From Pedobacter jejuensis (GTDB taxonomy: Bacteria > Bacteroidota > Bacteroidia > Sphingobacteriales > Sphingobacteriaceae): 64,000 nt of DNA. A program made the translations under genes and the position numbers. Position 1 is the first letter of the stretch, and each line of letters begins with the position of its first letter. The stretch is from the NCBI RefSeq assembly GCF_003725795.1, contig NZ_RBEE01000044.1, positions 1 to 64,000 on the forward strand. Reading direction: 5' to 3'. Below the pieces are notes generated by a model. It worked only from the letters and a program-made list of their open reading frames with translations, was not told the DNA's origin and did no database searches. This document shows positions 16,493 through 25,357 of the stretch, in pieces.

Positions 16493-17518
16493 TCAAGCCA
16501 TTTCATTAGTCAATTCGCCACGGATAGACTCTTCCATTAAAACTCGACTCTCAGTTACTGGCAAACCTAAACCCATAACAAACATTAATTTAGTTACGGT
16601 AGCTTCAAAAGTGAGATCAAAACCACTTAAAACGCCCATTTTTTGCAACTCACGACTGGTTTCATAACGACCTAACTGCACAGAACCCTTTTTGCATTGA
16701 GAAATATCAATGATGATTTTACCATTTAAAATGGCTTGGCGCAAACTATCTAAAAACCATTGAGCCGTTGTGGTATTGCCCGAACCAAAGGTTTCTAAAA
16801 TTATAGCATCTACCTTGGAATCTGTAATGGCTTGAACAGCTTGTGGTGTAATTCCAGGATAAAGTTTTAAAACACCTATGTTCGAATTGAAGTTTGTTCT
16901 TAATATTAAGGCTTCATCTGGAGCTGGTAAAATGTAATTTTTATAAAATTGAAGATGAACGCCGGCCTCAGCCAATATTGGGTAATTTGGTGAACGGAAA
17001 GCTTCAAACTTTTCGCTATTGTATTTTATAGAACGGTTTCCTCTAAACAATTGCGAATCAAAATATATACAAACCTCTGGCACTAAAGCTTTACCATCTT
17101 CTTTTGTAGCTGCAATTTCTAAAGCTGTAATCAGATTTTCTTTAGCATCAGTTCGGATTTCGCCAATGGGCAATTGCGAACCAGTTAAAACAACAGGCTT
17201 ACTTAAGTTCTCTAGCATAAAACTTAACGCCGATGCCGTAAATGCCATTGTATCAGAACCGTGTAGAATTACAAAACCATCATACAAATCGTAATTTTTA
17301 TAAACAAGTTCTGCCAACGTTTTCCAAATTTCCGGATCCATGTTTGAGGAATCTAACACCGGATTAAAAGAATGTACATCTAAATGATAATTTAAACGAT
17401 TTAATTCTGGCACGTTTTCTTTAATCTGCTCAAAGTTGAAAGGAACCAGCATCCCGTTTTCGGGGTCGTTTATCATGCCGATGGTGCCACCGGTATAAAT
17501 TATTAGAATGTTATTCAT
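16493..17518 (-). CDS. ansA: Type I (cytoplasmic) L-asparaginase
   Basis: The N-terminal IIYTGGTIGM holds the catalytic Thr, and VILHGSDTMAFTASAL holds the second Thr/Asp pair of the family. There is no signal peptide, which points to the cytoplasmic type that hydrolyses asparagine to aspartate. I chose the ATG at 17518 (MNNILIIYTGG), the standard family start. An upstream in-frame ATG at 17545 would only add nine residues. It lies 98 bp upstream of nothing co-directional but follows the TatD gene on the same strand. Confidence 0.9.
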   Translation of the reverse strand: MNNILIIYTGGTIGMINDPENGMLVPFNFEQIKENVPELNRLNYHLDVHSFNPVLDSSNMDPEIWKTLAELVYKNYDLYDGFVILHGSDTMAFTASALSFMLENLSKPVVLTGSQLPIGEIRTDAKENLITALEIAATKEDGKALVPEVCIYFDSQLFRGNRSIKYNSEKFEAFRSPNYPILAEAGVHLQFYKNYILPAPDEALILRTNFNSNIGVLKLYPGITPQAVQAITDSKVDAIILETFGSGNTTTAQWFLDSLRQAILNGKIIIDISQCKKGSVQLGRYETSRELQKMGVLSGFDLTFEATVTKLMFVMGLGLPVTESRVLMEESIRGELTNEMA

Positions 17519-17616
17519 TTGGTTTGGTAAAGTTGCTCCCCGCAAAAGAACGTAAAAAGATTCTATTTTAAAGTTGTTTTATTTCGAAATAAAAAGAATT
17601 TGGTAATTGGAAAAGC

Positions 17617-18384
17617 TTAAACACCAAAAACTTTCTTCGAGTTTTCGGTAGTTACCTTCGCAACCTCTTCAACAGAAACATCGTAAATATCTGCTAACTT
17701 TTCAGCAACATAAATCAAATAACTGCTTTCGTTGGGTTTGCCTCTAAATGGAACTGGTGCTAAATATGGCGAGTCGGTTTCTAAAACCAGATTAAATAAG
17801 GGTATTTGTGATAGAACCGCATCTAGTCCTGCCTTTTTATAAGTAACCACACCACCAATTCCTAAGTAGAAATTTAAAGCAATAGCCTGTTTGGCCTGCG
17901 CTTCACTTCCGGTAAAGCAATGAAAAATTCCTCTCAACTTATCATCCTTTTCACTCTCCAAAATTTCAAAAACTTCGTCGAATGCTTCACGGCAATGAAT
18001 TACGATTGGAAGATTTAAAGCTTTAGCCCAGTTAATTTGTTTACGGAAAGCATCCTGCTGAATAGCTAAAGTGGTTTTATCCCAATATAAATCGATACCA
18101 ATTTCACCTATTGCATAAATTTTTCTATCAGCAATACTTTTGTAAATGATGTCCAATTGATGCTGATAACCCTCTTTAACATCACATGGATGCAAACCCG
18201 CCATAGCAAAACAATTTTCAGGATATTTTTCTACCAAATTGTCTATCATCGCAATGGAAGCCACATCTACATTTGGTAAAAACAATCGATTAACATCATT
18301 TTCGAAGCAACGCTGAATCAATGGTTCTTGTTTTTCTGCATCCTGTTCGTAGTATATATGGGTGTGGGTATCAGTAAGAATCAT
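17617..18384 (-). CDS. TatD-family metal-dependent hydrolase
   Basis: The 255 residues show the TatD metal ligands: THTHIY at 6-11, the Glu in IGEIGIDLYW near 94, HCREAFDE near 132, FHCFTGS near 157, and Asp in LVLETDSPYL near 207. TatD enzymes are 3'-5' exonucleases/deoxyribonucleases of the amidohydrolase fold. Length is normal. It sits upstream of ansA on the same strand with a 98-bp gap and may share a transcript with it. Confidence 0.92.
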   Translation of the reverse strand: MILTDTHTHIYYEQDAEKQEPLIQRCFENDVNRLFLPNVDVASIAMIDNLVEKYPENCFAMAGLHPCDVKEGYQHQLDIIYKSIADRKIYAIGEIGIDLYWDKTTLAIQQDAFRKQINWAKALNLPIVIHCREAFDEVFEILESEKDDKLRGIFHCFTGSEAQAKQAIALNFYLGIGGVVTYKKAGLDAVLSQIPLFNLVLETDSPYLAPVPFRGKPNESSYLIYVAEKLADIYDVSVEEVAKVTTENSKKVFGV

Positions 18385-18432
18385 GCGGTAAAGATAGACA
18401 AGAAAGGCTAAAGCAGAAAGCCCTGAACATAC

Positions 18433-18464
18433 AAAGCCCCGAAACTTTGCAGTTTCAGGGCTTT
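18433..18464 (-). terminator. Terminator after FKBP lipoprotein gene
   Basis: AAAGCCCCGAAAC (18433-18445) pairs with GTTTCAGGGCTTT (18452-18464), 13 bp with one G-U. It lies between the FKBP stop and the TatD start on the minus strand. Confidence 0.65.
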
Positions 18465-18484
18465 ACATTTATTTATTATTTTAT

Positions 18485-19480
18485 TTATTGAGCCGGAGTT
18501 GGCATCATTGGTTGAGCTGCAACAGGTGCTGCACTTCCTTTTTTAATTGATTTAATCTCGATATCGAAAACCAATGGAGTGAATGGGTTGATTGGACCAC
18601 CACCATTTTCGCCGTAACCTAATTTAGATGGGATGATGATTTTAACTTTTCCACAAACACCAATTAATTGAACACCTTCGATAAACCCTGGAGCCAATTG
18701 ATTTAATACCAATGGACGAGCTGTGTATTGAGCCATTGGAGAATGAATCCCTGCTTCTTTAGCAATTTTTTCGTTTGATGTATCGAAAACATTGATTTTA
18801 CCATCACCTTTTTTATTGGTAAACTGACCTGTATAATCTACCATAACGGTATCAGTTAAAGCAGCTCTTTCTGCATTACCTGGTTTTTCGATGATATATT
18901 GTAAGCCCGATGCAGTAGATTTAACTTCTAACTTATTATCATCGATATATTTTTTAATTTTTGAAGCTTCGTTTGCTTTGTTTTTAGCAATTAAACCTTT
19001 GTATTCTGATTCGAAAAAATCTCTTTTCTTCTTCTCAAAAGTAGAATCTGCTTCGTTAGCTGTTTTGTGCAATACTTTTTCAATTTTAACCGTAAAAGTT
19101 GCATAATTAGTTTTTAAACCTGCAGGTTTAGGTTGTCCGGAATATTTAGCCATCGAATCTAAGTTCAACTTGAATGAAGCACTATCGCCTTCACCTAACA
19201 TTTTTAAAGCAGAAACTAAATCGCCTTTAAACATTGATTTACTAATTGGAAAAAAAGCAGGACGCTCGTTATCGTAAGTATTTACAAGGGTAGAATCGGC
19301 GTTGGTGTTGCTTTCAACTGTTTGAATACCGTTTAATTTAACAAAATCACCTTCTTTGATTTTTTCTTTACCTTCATCTTTAAGGATTTTGTATTGCAAA
19401 TCTCCTTCACCTTTTTTGTAATTGTTACAAGCAGCTAACCCTAACGTTGCTGCGAATAGAATAATTATTCCTTTTTTCAT
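18485..19480 (-). CDS. FKBP-type peptidyl-prolyl isomerase lipoprotein
   Basis: A lipoprotein signal ends in the lipobox LAAC (Cys18). The C-terminal third is an FKBP domain (about 185-312) with TVMVDYTGQF, APGFIEGVQLIG and IPSKLGYGENGGG. The N-terminal 170 residues are a second, diverged FKBP-like module with FVKLNGIQTV and GEGDSASFKLNLDS. It should fold proteins in the periplasm. It is preceded by two 51-bp direct repeats, each bringing an extra ATG and an eight-codon frame. Confidence 0.9.
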   Translation of the reverse strand: MKKGIIILFAATLGLAACNNYKKGEGDLQYKILKDEGKEKIKEGDFVKLNGIQTVESNTNADSTLVNTYDNERPAFFPISKSMFKGDLVSALKMLGEGDSASFKLNLDSMAKYSGQPKPAGLKTNYATFTVKIEKVLHKTANEADSTFEKKKRDFFESEYKGLIAKNKANEASKIKKYIDDNKLEVKSTASGLQYIIEKPGNAERAALTDTVMVDYTGQFTNKKGDGKINVFDTSNEKIAKEAGIHSPMAQYTARPLVLNQLAPGFIEGVQLIGVCGKVKIIIPSKLGYGENGGGPINPFTPLVFDIEIKSIKKGSAAPVAAQPMMPTPAQ

Positions 19481-19582
19481 TATTTATTTATTGATTTTTA
19501 TCGGTTATGAAGCTTGCTTCGCAGGTTTCATTATTTATTTATTGATTTTTATCGGTTATGAAGCTTGCTTTGCAGGTTTCAT
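19480..19582 (-). repeat. 51-bp tandem duplication carrying two identical eight-codon mini-ORFs
   Basis: The string CATTATTTATTTATTG recurs at 19478 and 19529, and its first part again at 19580, so the period is exactly 51 bp. Read on the minus strand each repeat gives ATG plus MKPAKQAS and stop (19582-19556 and 19531-19505). The copies differ by one synonymous third base (GCA/GCG). Each mini-ORF and the FKBP gene itself share the same leader, TAAATAAATAATG. The first mini-ORF starts 8 bases after the nrnA stop. Confidence 0.85.
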
Positions 19583-19589
19583 TATTTAT

Positions 19590-20600
19590 TTATGCAATTA
19601 ATTGATTTTTATATTCAGGTAATATCGATTTAAACTCACTTACCACTTCAGTTAATGATTTGTCTGATGCGCCACCAGCTGCATTTCGATGTCCGCCACC
19701 ACTAAAATATTTTTTACAAATTTCATTTGCCGGAAAATCACCGGTAGAGCGTAAAGAAAGCTTAACTTTATCTGTTCTTTCGATGATTAATGCTGCTAAA
19801 CGAATGCCATTTATGGATAAAGCATAATTTACGACACCTTCTGTATCGCCAGTTGTGCTATTATATTTTGCAAGTTCATCTTTAGTAACTGTAATGACTG
19901 CTGTATTAAATTCGTGTAAAACTTCTAGCTTGTTTGATAAACAGTAGCCAAGAAAGCGTAAACGGTCTTCACTTGCATTATCGTAAACCAACTGATGGAT
20001 TTTCCAATGTTCTGCACCCAAATCAATTAAATTTGCTGCAATACGATAAACATTTGATGTGGCTAAAGGAAAACGGAAAGATGCAGAATCTGTCATAATA
20101 CCTGTGTATAAACAGGTTGCAACATCTTTATTTATGCCCTTTTCATCTTCCAACTGGTTTACAATAAAATCGTAAACCAATTGTGCCGCAGCACATGCAT
20201 TAATATCCCAATGGCGGTAATCATCAAAATCTTCTGGCTCCAAATGATGGTCTATCATTACCTTTTTTGCACTTGAAGCTCTCACCAATTCGCCCAACTC
20301 ATTAATGCGACTTAACGTATTAAAATCGCAACAGAAAATCAAAGCTGCTTCTTCAACCAACTTAGCTGCTTTTTCTTTTTCATCGGTAAAGATTACAACA
20401 TCACTATTGTTAGGCATCCAATGTAAAAAAACAGGATAATCGGTGGGTGTAACCACAGTTACGTGATGTCCTTTTTGAATTAAGTATCCATATAAGCCCA
20501 AAGATGAGCCCATTGCATCGCCATCAGGTTTATGATGTGTGGTAATTACAATTTTTTGTGGCGTAGCCAGTAAGGACTTTAATTCTGTTAATGTAAGCAT
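19590..20600 (-). CDS. nrnA: DHH/DHHA1 phosphoesterase (NrnA-like)
   Basis: The 336-residue protein has the DHH metal motifs THHKPDGDAMGSSLG (near 21-35), the Asp in CCDFNTLSR (near 91), and MIDHHLEPEDF (near 115). The DHHA1 substrate motif GGGHRNAAGG lies near 302-311. NrnA enzymes degrade nano-RNA and dephosphorylate pAp in the cytoplasm. It is directly upstream of the FKBP lipoprotein gene on the same strand, an arrangement that suggests one operon. Confidence 0.9.
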   Translation of the reverse strand: MLTLTELKSLLATPQKIVITTHHKPDGDAMGSSLGLYGYLIQKGHHVTVVTPTDYPVFLHWMPNNSDVVIFTDEKEKAAKLVEEAALIFCCDFNTLSRINELGELVRASSAKKVMIDHHLEPEDFDDYRHWDINACAAAQLVYDFIVNQLEDEKGINKDVATCLYTGIMTDSASFRFPLATSNVYRIAANLIDLGAEHWKIHQLVYDNASEDRLRFLGYCLSNKLEVLHEFNTAVITVTKDELAKYNSTTGDTEGVVNYALSINGIRLAALIIERTDKVKLSLRSTGDFPANEICKKYFSGGGHRNAAGGASDKSLTEVVSEFKSILPEYKNQLIA

Positions 20601-20700
20601 AATTTTTGCGATGCAAAGCTAAGTAATTTTACTATTAGTTGCTCTTATTTAATACTTTAATCGTAAAAGGCTAAAACATCATAACATTTGTAAATAAAAA

Positions 20701-20726
20701 AGGTTAGCCTGCTTACAGACTAACCT
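20701..20726 (-). terminator. Terminator after the TonB-dependent receptor gene
   Basis: AGGTTAG (20701-20707) pairs with CTAACCT (20720-20726). On the minus strand it is followed by a T-run (complement of 20695-20700). Confidence 0.7.
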
Positions 20727-20748
20727 CGTTTACATTTTTTAAGCGTTA

Positions 20749-23145
20749 CTAAAATTTATATGCCAAAGTGGTAACAAACTGGCGTGGTGGAATTGGATTT
20801 ACGCTATAATTCTCATGAACAAAATAGTTCAATTCATTTGTTATGTTGGACAATTTAGCCAATAAAGATAATTTCTTCCAGGTATAACCGGCAGAAAAAT
20901 CTACTGTAGTAAATCCTGTTAATGGAATAATACCTGTTGAGGAATTGTTTTTTGTTGTGTTCCTTCCACCGTTTCTATCTCCTGTGTAAAAAACGGATGT
21001 ACCTAACTTCAATCCTTTTACACTACCATCCTGAAAAGTGTAAAATAAAGTCCCATTCGCTGTATTTTTAGTAGTTCCTACAACACGCTCGCCTTCTACA
21101 ATACCAGTTACAGCTAAAGTAGAGGTGTAACGCATATAGTTATAGCTATAGCCTGCAAGGAAATTTAAACCTCTAACAATTACACCTGATAAATCTATTT
21201 CTAAACCGTCACTTGCAGTTGCGCCAGAAAACTCACGTTTTGTTGGGTCGGCAAGGGCTGTTTGGGCAAACTTGTCATTTTTAATTTTATACACGGTTAG
21301 GTTTGCAGTGAGTTTCCCTTTAAAGAAATCATTTTTAATACCTGCTTCATATTGGTCGATAATTGATGGGCCCATCGGACCATTTGTTGCAATGTCTATC
21401 CCCGTATTTGAGGTAAAGTTATTTGAGTAACTTGCATAAATTGAAGTTGTCGTTAGCGGTTGATAGATTAACCCAAATTTTGGTGAGAAAGCTTTATCTA
21501 TCTTGTCGGCTGCCGTTCCCTTAGTATCTACACCACTTGCTACTGTGTTGATGGTTGTTGTTGGCGTTTTTTGGAACGACCAACGTACACCGGCCAAAAC
21601 TTTAAATTGCTCGGTTAAGGAAATTAAATCTTGTACAAAACCGCCCATTCTAAATACTGTTGCATTTGTATTGGTAAGCAAAGTGGTAGTTGGCATATTA
21701 AAATTGCTGGGCTTGTTGAAAGATGATGGGTCTAACAAGTTTACACTATCGTAATATGTTGGTGATGTTGTTGGTAAAACGTTTGTTGATGCAAATCCAC
21801 CAGTTTTAGTTTTAGCCTGATCGGCATCTGCGCCAACCAATAGTGTATGTTTAATACCTACTGTATTAAAATTACCTGTTAGATTAACTTGCTGATTATA
21901 GGTAAACTCTTCAATATCAGAACGTGTTAATGCCCTGTTCCACACACCAGCTGCATTGGCCGCTGGTCGCTCGGCTGAAAAATAATCTCTGTTGTAAGAT
22001 TGCACAGCAGCAATGACATTTAACTTCCAATCATCATTAAATTTATGATTCAAAACTGCCTGTGCTGTAGATGTATTGGTTTTATTGTACGCCCAATTGG
22101 TATTTACAAAAACATTCCTACCAAGAGGTGATAGTTTATTGCCAACGGTACCGATACCAAAATCAGGCGTAAAATCGCTCTTTAAATAATCTCCCTGAAC
22201 GATGATTTCTGTATTATCATTAATTTTATAAAGTAAAGATGGATTTACATAAAATCTTTTCGACTCAACATTATCTCTGTAACTTCCAGCTGATTCATAA
22301 GTGCCAATAACTCTGAAAGCAAGTTTATCAGAAATCGGTCCGTAAAAATCCACGATAGGCTTATACAAATCGTAACTACCCACACGCATAGACACTTCAC
22401 CACCATACTCAAATTTTGGTTTTTTGGTAACCATGTTCACTACTGCACCGCCACTAACACCTCCATATAATAAGGCAGCACTACCTTTTAAAACTTCAAC
22501 AGATTCTAAAGTACTTGCTTCAGGACTACCTCCAATAGTTGTTCTTGCCCCATTTTTAAACACGTTGTTGGCGCCTAAACTGTAACCCCTAGCATAGAAG
22601 TTCTCGCCAACCGATCCTCTATTGGCTCCTAGTGCAACACCATTAATGTTTTTCATTACATCTCCTAAAGTGTTCGCCTGCTGATCTCTGATAACCTGAG
22701 CCCCAACAATTTGAACGGATTGCGGTAAATCTTTGGGTGCAATGGCAATCTTCCCTAAGTTTATTGGCCTTTTGTTAGGTGTTTTGTATCCATTTATTGC
22801 AACTTCATCCAATTGCGATGAAGATTCTGCAATGGAAAATTCTGTAGTTGCTGTTTCGCCTTCTACTACTGTTATTTCTTTTTCTTGAGCTTTAACACCA
22901 ACTGCCGAGATTTTAATCACATAGTTTCCAGCTAAAATATTTTTTATAACAAAAGTTCCTGATTCATCTGTTTGCGTGGTTTTGGTTGTGTTTTTTAAAC
23001 CGACACTCACAAACGCTGCAGGTTTACCATCGCTGGTTTTAACCTGACCACTAACTATTCCAGTTTTATTCTGGGCTACTGCATTTATACTAAAGAGTGC
23101 AAAAATTGCTATGAAATTAAAAACGTAAGTAAATTTTTTATACAT
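20749..23145 (-). CDS. TonB-dependent siderophore receptor with carboxypeptidase-regulatory-like N-terminus
   Basis: A signal peptide (about 1-24) is followed by a CarboxypepD_reg-like domain (about 28-110), a plug domain with LPQSVQIVGAQVIRDQ (near 139-154) and LKGSAALLYGGVSGGAVV, and a beta-barrel ending in the aromatic LAYKF. The plug pattern is that of ferrisiderophore receptors rather than SusC. There is no SusD partner. It stands alone with its own terminator. A Fur-like palindrome lies 63 bp upstream of the start, so iron control is likely but unproven. Confidence 0.9.
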   Translation of the reverse strand: MYKKFTYVFNFIAIFALFSINAVAQNKTGIVSGQVKTSDGKPAAFVSVGLKNTTKTTQTDESGTFVIKNILAGNYVIKISAVGVKAQEKEITVVEGETATTEFSIAESSSQLDEVAINGYKTPNKRPINLGKIAIAPKDLPQSVQIVGAQVIRDQQANTLGDVMKNINGVALGANRGSVGENFYARGYSLGANNVFKNGARTTIGGSPEASTLESVEVLKGSAALLYGGVSGGAVVNMVTKKPKFEYGGEVSMRVGSYDLYKPIVDFYGPISDKLAFRVIGTYESAGSYRDNVESKRFYVNPSLLYKINDNTEIIVQGDYLKSDFTPDFGIGTVGNKLSPLGRNVFVNTNWAYNKTNTSTAQAVLNHKFNDDWKLNVIAAVQSYNRDYFSAERPAANAAGVWNRALTRSDIEEFTYNQQVNLTGNFNTVGIKHTLLVGADADQAKTKTGGFASTNVLPTTSPTYYDSVNLLDPSSFNKPSNFNMPTTTLLTNTNATVFRMGGFVQDLISLTEQFKVLAGVRWSFQKTPTTTINTVASGVDTKGTAADKIDKAFSPKFGLIYQPLTTTSIYASYSNNFTSNTGIDIATNGPMGPSIIDQYEAGIKNDFFKGKLTANLTVYKIKNDKFAQTALADPTKREFSGATASDGLEIDLSGVIVRGLNFLAGYSYNYMRYTSTLAVTGIVEGERVVGTTKNTANGTLFYTFQDGSVKGLKLGTSVFYTGDRNGGRNTTKNNSSTGIIPLTGFTTVDFSAGYTWKKLSLLAKLSNITNELNYFVHENYSVNPIPPRQFVTTLAYKF

Positions 23146-23207
23146 AATTATTTGGATTGATTCTAAACAGCCGCAAAGATAGGACGGGAAATTAAAAACA
23201 CAAATTT

Positions 23208-23226
23208 ATTTAGAATTAATTTAAAT
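23208..23226. promoter_or_regulatory. Fur-box-like palindrome upstream of siderophore receptor
   Basis: ATTTAGAATTAATTTAAAT is a 19-bp imperfect palindrome (7 of 9 pairs) 63 bp upstream of the receptor start. Position and AT-rich form fit an iron regulator site; the whole area is AT-rich, so chance is possible. Confidence 0.3.
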
Positions 23227-23446
23227 AAAAATTAAAATGCGTGTTTAAAGCCTTTTAAGGAAGGTTTGAATAGATAAAGTCTTAAAATCTGCTCTTATTA
23301 GACCAGAGTTACTCAATTTATATTCTTGCTGATACTGAAATTTAGGCTATTCCTTTTTTGTTATTATTTATTAATCAATTTTCACTAAACACCTACAAGT
23401 GATAGAAACCAAAATGCATTAATCCAAGCTTAAGATTTAATAAACC

Positions 23447-23478
23447 TTTCGCTTTCACCAATTAAAACGTACTTTTGC
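23447..23478 (+). promoter_or_regulatory. Promoter of ndk
   Basis: TTTC (23447-23450), a 19-bp spacer and TACTTTTGC (23470-23478) fit the Bacteroidetes promoter pattern. The predicted start is near 23484, 18 bases before the start codon. Confidence 0.6.
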
Positions 23479-23501
23479 ACAAAATTTGATATTAAAGCAC
23501 A

Positions 23502-23921
23502 ATGAGCACTAACAGAACTTTTACCATGATTAAGCCAGATGCAGTTGCAAACGGCCACATCGGATCAATCTTAAATGATATCACTAATGCAGGATTCAAA
23601 ATCATAGCATTAAAATATACTAAACTAACCAACGAAACTGCTGGCGAATTTTACGCAGTTCACGCAGAACGCCCTTTTTATAAAGATTTAGTTAGCTTCA
23701 TGTCGTCAGGACCAATTGTAGCGGCTATCTTAGAAAAAGATAATGCGATTGAAGATTTCAGAAAATTAATTGGTGCTACTAATCCTGCAGAAGCGGCAGA
23801 AGGTACAATCCGCCAGAAATACGCTAAATCTATCGATGCAAATGCAGTTCATGGTTCAGATTCTGATGAAAATGCAGAAATCGAAGGAAACTTTTTCTTC
23901 AAAGCTGACGAACGTTTCTAA
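23502..23921 (+). CDS. ndk: Nucleoside diphosphate kinase
   Basis: The 139-residue protein begins with the family [10 protein letters not shown] and contains the active-site histidine in [15 protein letters not shown] near residue 117. It equalises nucleoside triphosphate pools by transferring phosphate through that His. Length is normal. It has its own promoter and a terminator directly after the stop, so it is monocistronic. Confidence 0.97.
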   Translation: MSTNRTFTMIKPDAVANGHIGSILNDITNAGFKIIALKYTKLTNETAGEFYAVHAERPFYKDLVSFMSSGPIVAAILEKDNAIEDFRKLIGATNPAEAAEGTIRQKYAKSIDANAVHGSDSDENAEIEGNFFFKADERF

Positions 23922-23942
23922 GTCGACCTAAGATATTAAAAT

Positions 23943-23966
23943 AAAACCTCGATAATTCGGGGTTTT
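23943..23966 (+). terminator. Terminator after ndk
   Basis: AAAACCTCG (23943-23951) pairs with CGGGGTTTT (23958-23966), nine pairs with one G-U, 21 bases after the ndk stop. Confidence 0.7.
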
Positions 23967-24050
23967 ATTGTTTAAAAGAGTTTGTATCTTTCGCTCCATT
24001 TATTCAATACCCAAAACCTTAAAAAGTTTAAGACCATCAATATTACATCA

Positions 24051-24779
24051 ATGAAAAAAATTTTCTTTACGATATTTATTTCCAGTATCGCCATTTCATC
24101 TTTCGCACAAACAAAGAAGCCAATTGCTAAAAAACCTATAGCTACAGCTAAACCAGCAATTGCACCGTTGGCTTTAAAAACTGCACTAGATTCAGCCAGT
24201 TATGCATTTGGTACATCGATAGGTTCGAGTTTAAAAACAACTGGCTTATCAACAATGAATTATGATATACTACTAAAAGGCTTAAAAGACGCTTTTACCG
24301 GTAATAAATTGCTATTAAATCAAGAACAGGCTCAAGAATGTATCAGCGCTATTATGGCTAGTGCCAATAAAAGCAAATTCGCATCGCAGATTAATGAGAG
24401 CAAAACTTTTTTAGAGCAAAATAAAAAGCGAGCAGGCGTTAAAACTACCGCAAGTGGTTTACAATATGAAGTTTTAACAGCAGGCACAGGTGCAAAACCA
24501 ACAACCGTTACAGATTCAGTATTGGTACATTACAAAGGAACTTTATTAAACGGAAAGCAGTTTGATAGCTCATACGACCGCGGCGAGCCAATTACATTTA
24601 TGTTAAATCAGGTAATTAAAGGCTGGACCGAAGGTGTTCAATTAATGAATGCAGGTTCGAAATATAAATTTTTTGTTCCGTACACTTTAGGCTATGGAGA
24701 ACGTGGTTACGGACCAGACATTCCACCGTACAGCACATTGATATTCGAAATTGAATTATTGAAAGTTAATGGGAAATAG
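24051..24779 (+). CDS. Secreted FKBP-type peptidyl-prolyl isomerase
   Basis: I chose the ATG at 24051 because it starts a proper signal peptide (MKKIFFTIFISSIAISSFAQ). The longer frame from a TTG at 23982 overlaps promoter-like sequence. After a Lys/Pro/Ala linker come an FKBP_N dimerisation region with SASYAFGTSIGSSL (about 50-110) and an FKBP domain (about 150-242) with VLVHYKGTLLNGKQFDSS, KGWTEGVQLM and VPYTLGYGERG. This is the Mip/FkpA type, a periplasmic folding helper. A small membrane lipoprotein gene follows on the same strand. Confidence 0.92.
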   Translation: MKKIFFTIFISSIAISSFAQTKKPIAKKPIATAKPAIAPLALKTALDSASYAFGTSIGSSLKTTGLSTMNYDILLKGLKDAFTGNKLLLNQEQAQECISAIMASANKSKFASQINESKTFLEQNKKRAGVKTTASGLQYEVLTAGTGAKPTTVTDSVLVHYKGTLLNGKQFDSSYDRGEPITFMLNQVIKGWTEGVQLMNAGSKYKFFVPYTLGYGERGYGPDIPPYSTLIFEIELLKVNGK

Positions 24780-24836
24780 CAATCTGCTAAAACATTATTT
24801 CTACTTCTGATGTTAGGTAAAACAAAAATTAACATC

Positions 24837-25016
24837 ATGAAAAGAACATTCCCTTTAGTACTAATTGCATTTCTATGCAGTACCCTTAGCAGTTGTGAAC
24901 TTATAGGTGGTATATTTAAAGCTGGCGTTTGGTCGGGCGTAATTGTAGTTGTTATTGTTGTAGCCCTGCTAATTTGGATACTTGCAAAAGTATTTGGTGG
25001 CGGTAGTAAAGGATAA
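24837..25016 (+). CDS. Small lipoprotein/membrane protein, 59 aa
   Basis: I chose the ATG at 24837 (MKRTFPLVLIAF) because it begins a lipoprotein signal ending LSSC (Cys19). A single membrane segment (VIVVVIVVALLIWILAKVF) and a Gly-rich tail follow. This short type is common in Bacteroidota and is sometimes labelled phosphatidate cytidylyltransferase, but it is far too small for that and has no CdsA motif. Its function is unknown. It lies 57 bp after the FKBP gene and probably shares its transcript. Confidence 0.75.
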   Translation: MKRTFPLVLIAFLCSTLSSCELIGGIFKAGVWSGVIVVVIVVALLIWILAKVFGGGSKG

Positions 25017-25029
25017 CTGATATCAATAT

Positions 25030-25070
25030 TTAAATAAAGGTTGATGATAAAATCTTCAACCTTTATTTAA
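25030..25070. terminator. Bidirectional terminator between convergent genes
   Basis: TTAAATAAAGGTTGA (25030-25044) and TCAACCTTTATTTAA (25056-25070) form a perfect 15-bp stem. The right arm overlaps the stop codon of the DUF721 gene. A/T runs on both sides serve both strands. Confidence 0.8.
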
Positions 25071-25357
25071 AGAAAAACCATTTCAGTAATTACCTGGCTG
25101 CCTGCGTGAGCGTTCAGCTTTCGTATAATTCCCTCTCTAACCATTACCAATTCATTTTTTATTACTGATGATTCAATCCTGATGAATAGCTTTTTATCAT
25201 GGATATAAATCTGCTTCGTTCTGTTGGCAATGGCTGTTCCCATTATTTCTGGCCAAATCGCTAATATTGAAGTTTCATCAAACTTTCGCCTTAAACGATA
25301 TACATCCAGCATTTTGCTGATGGCGTCTTTTAAAGTTACATCGTTAGGTTTACGCAT
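25067..25357 (-). CDS. DUF721 / DciA-like protein
   Basis: The 96-residue protein matches DUF721: KDAISKMLDVYRLRRKF near 10-26, IWPEIMGTAIANRTKQIYI near 34-52, and a C-terminal strand-helix with LFIRIESSVIKNEL. The family includes DciA, which helps load the replicative helicase. Its start overlaps the recF stop by 8 bases (ATGCGTAA), so translation is coupled. The recF-DUF721 pair is a conserved replication/repair neighbourhood. Confidence 0.88.
   Translation of the reverse strand: MRKPNDVTLKDAISKMLDVYRLRRKFDETSILAIWPEIMGTAIANRTKQIYIHDKKLFIRIESSVIKNELVMVREGIIRKLNAHAGSQVITEMVFL

Noticed and set aside
23982-24050. TTG start 23 codons upstream of the FKBP gene
   Set aside because: The ATG at 24051 starts a typical signal peptide; the extension has none of the expected character and overlaps promoter-like sequence.
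24837-25016. Phosphatidate cytidylyltransferase
   Set aside because: Only 59 residues with one membrane segment; no CdsA signature. It is a small lipoprotein-like protein of unknown function.
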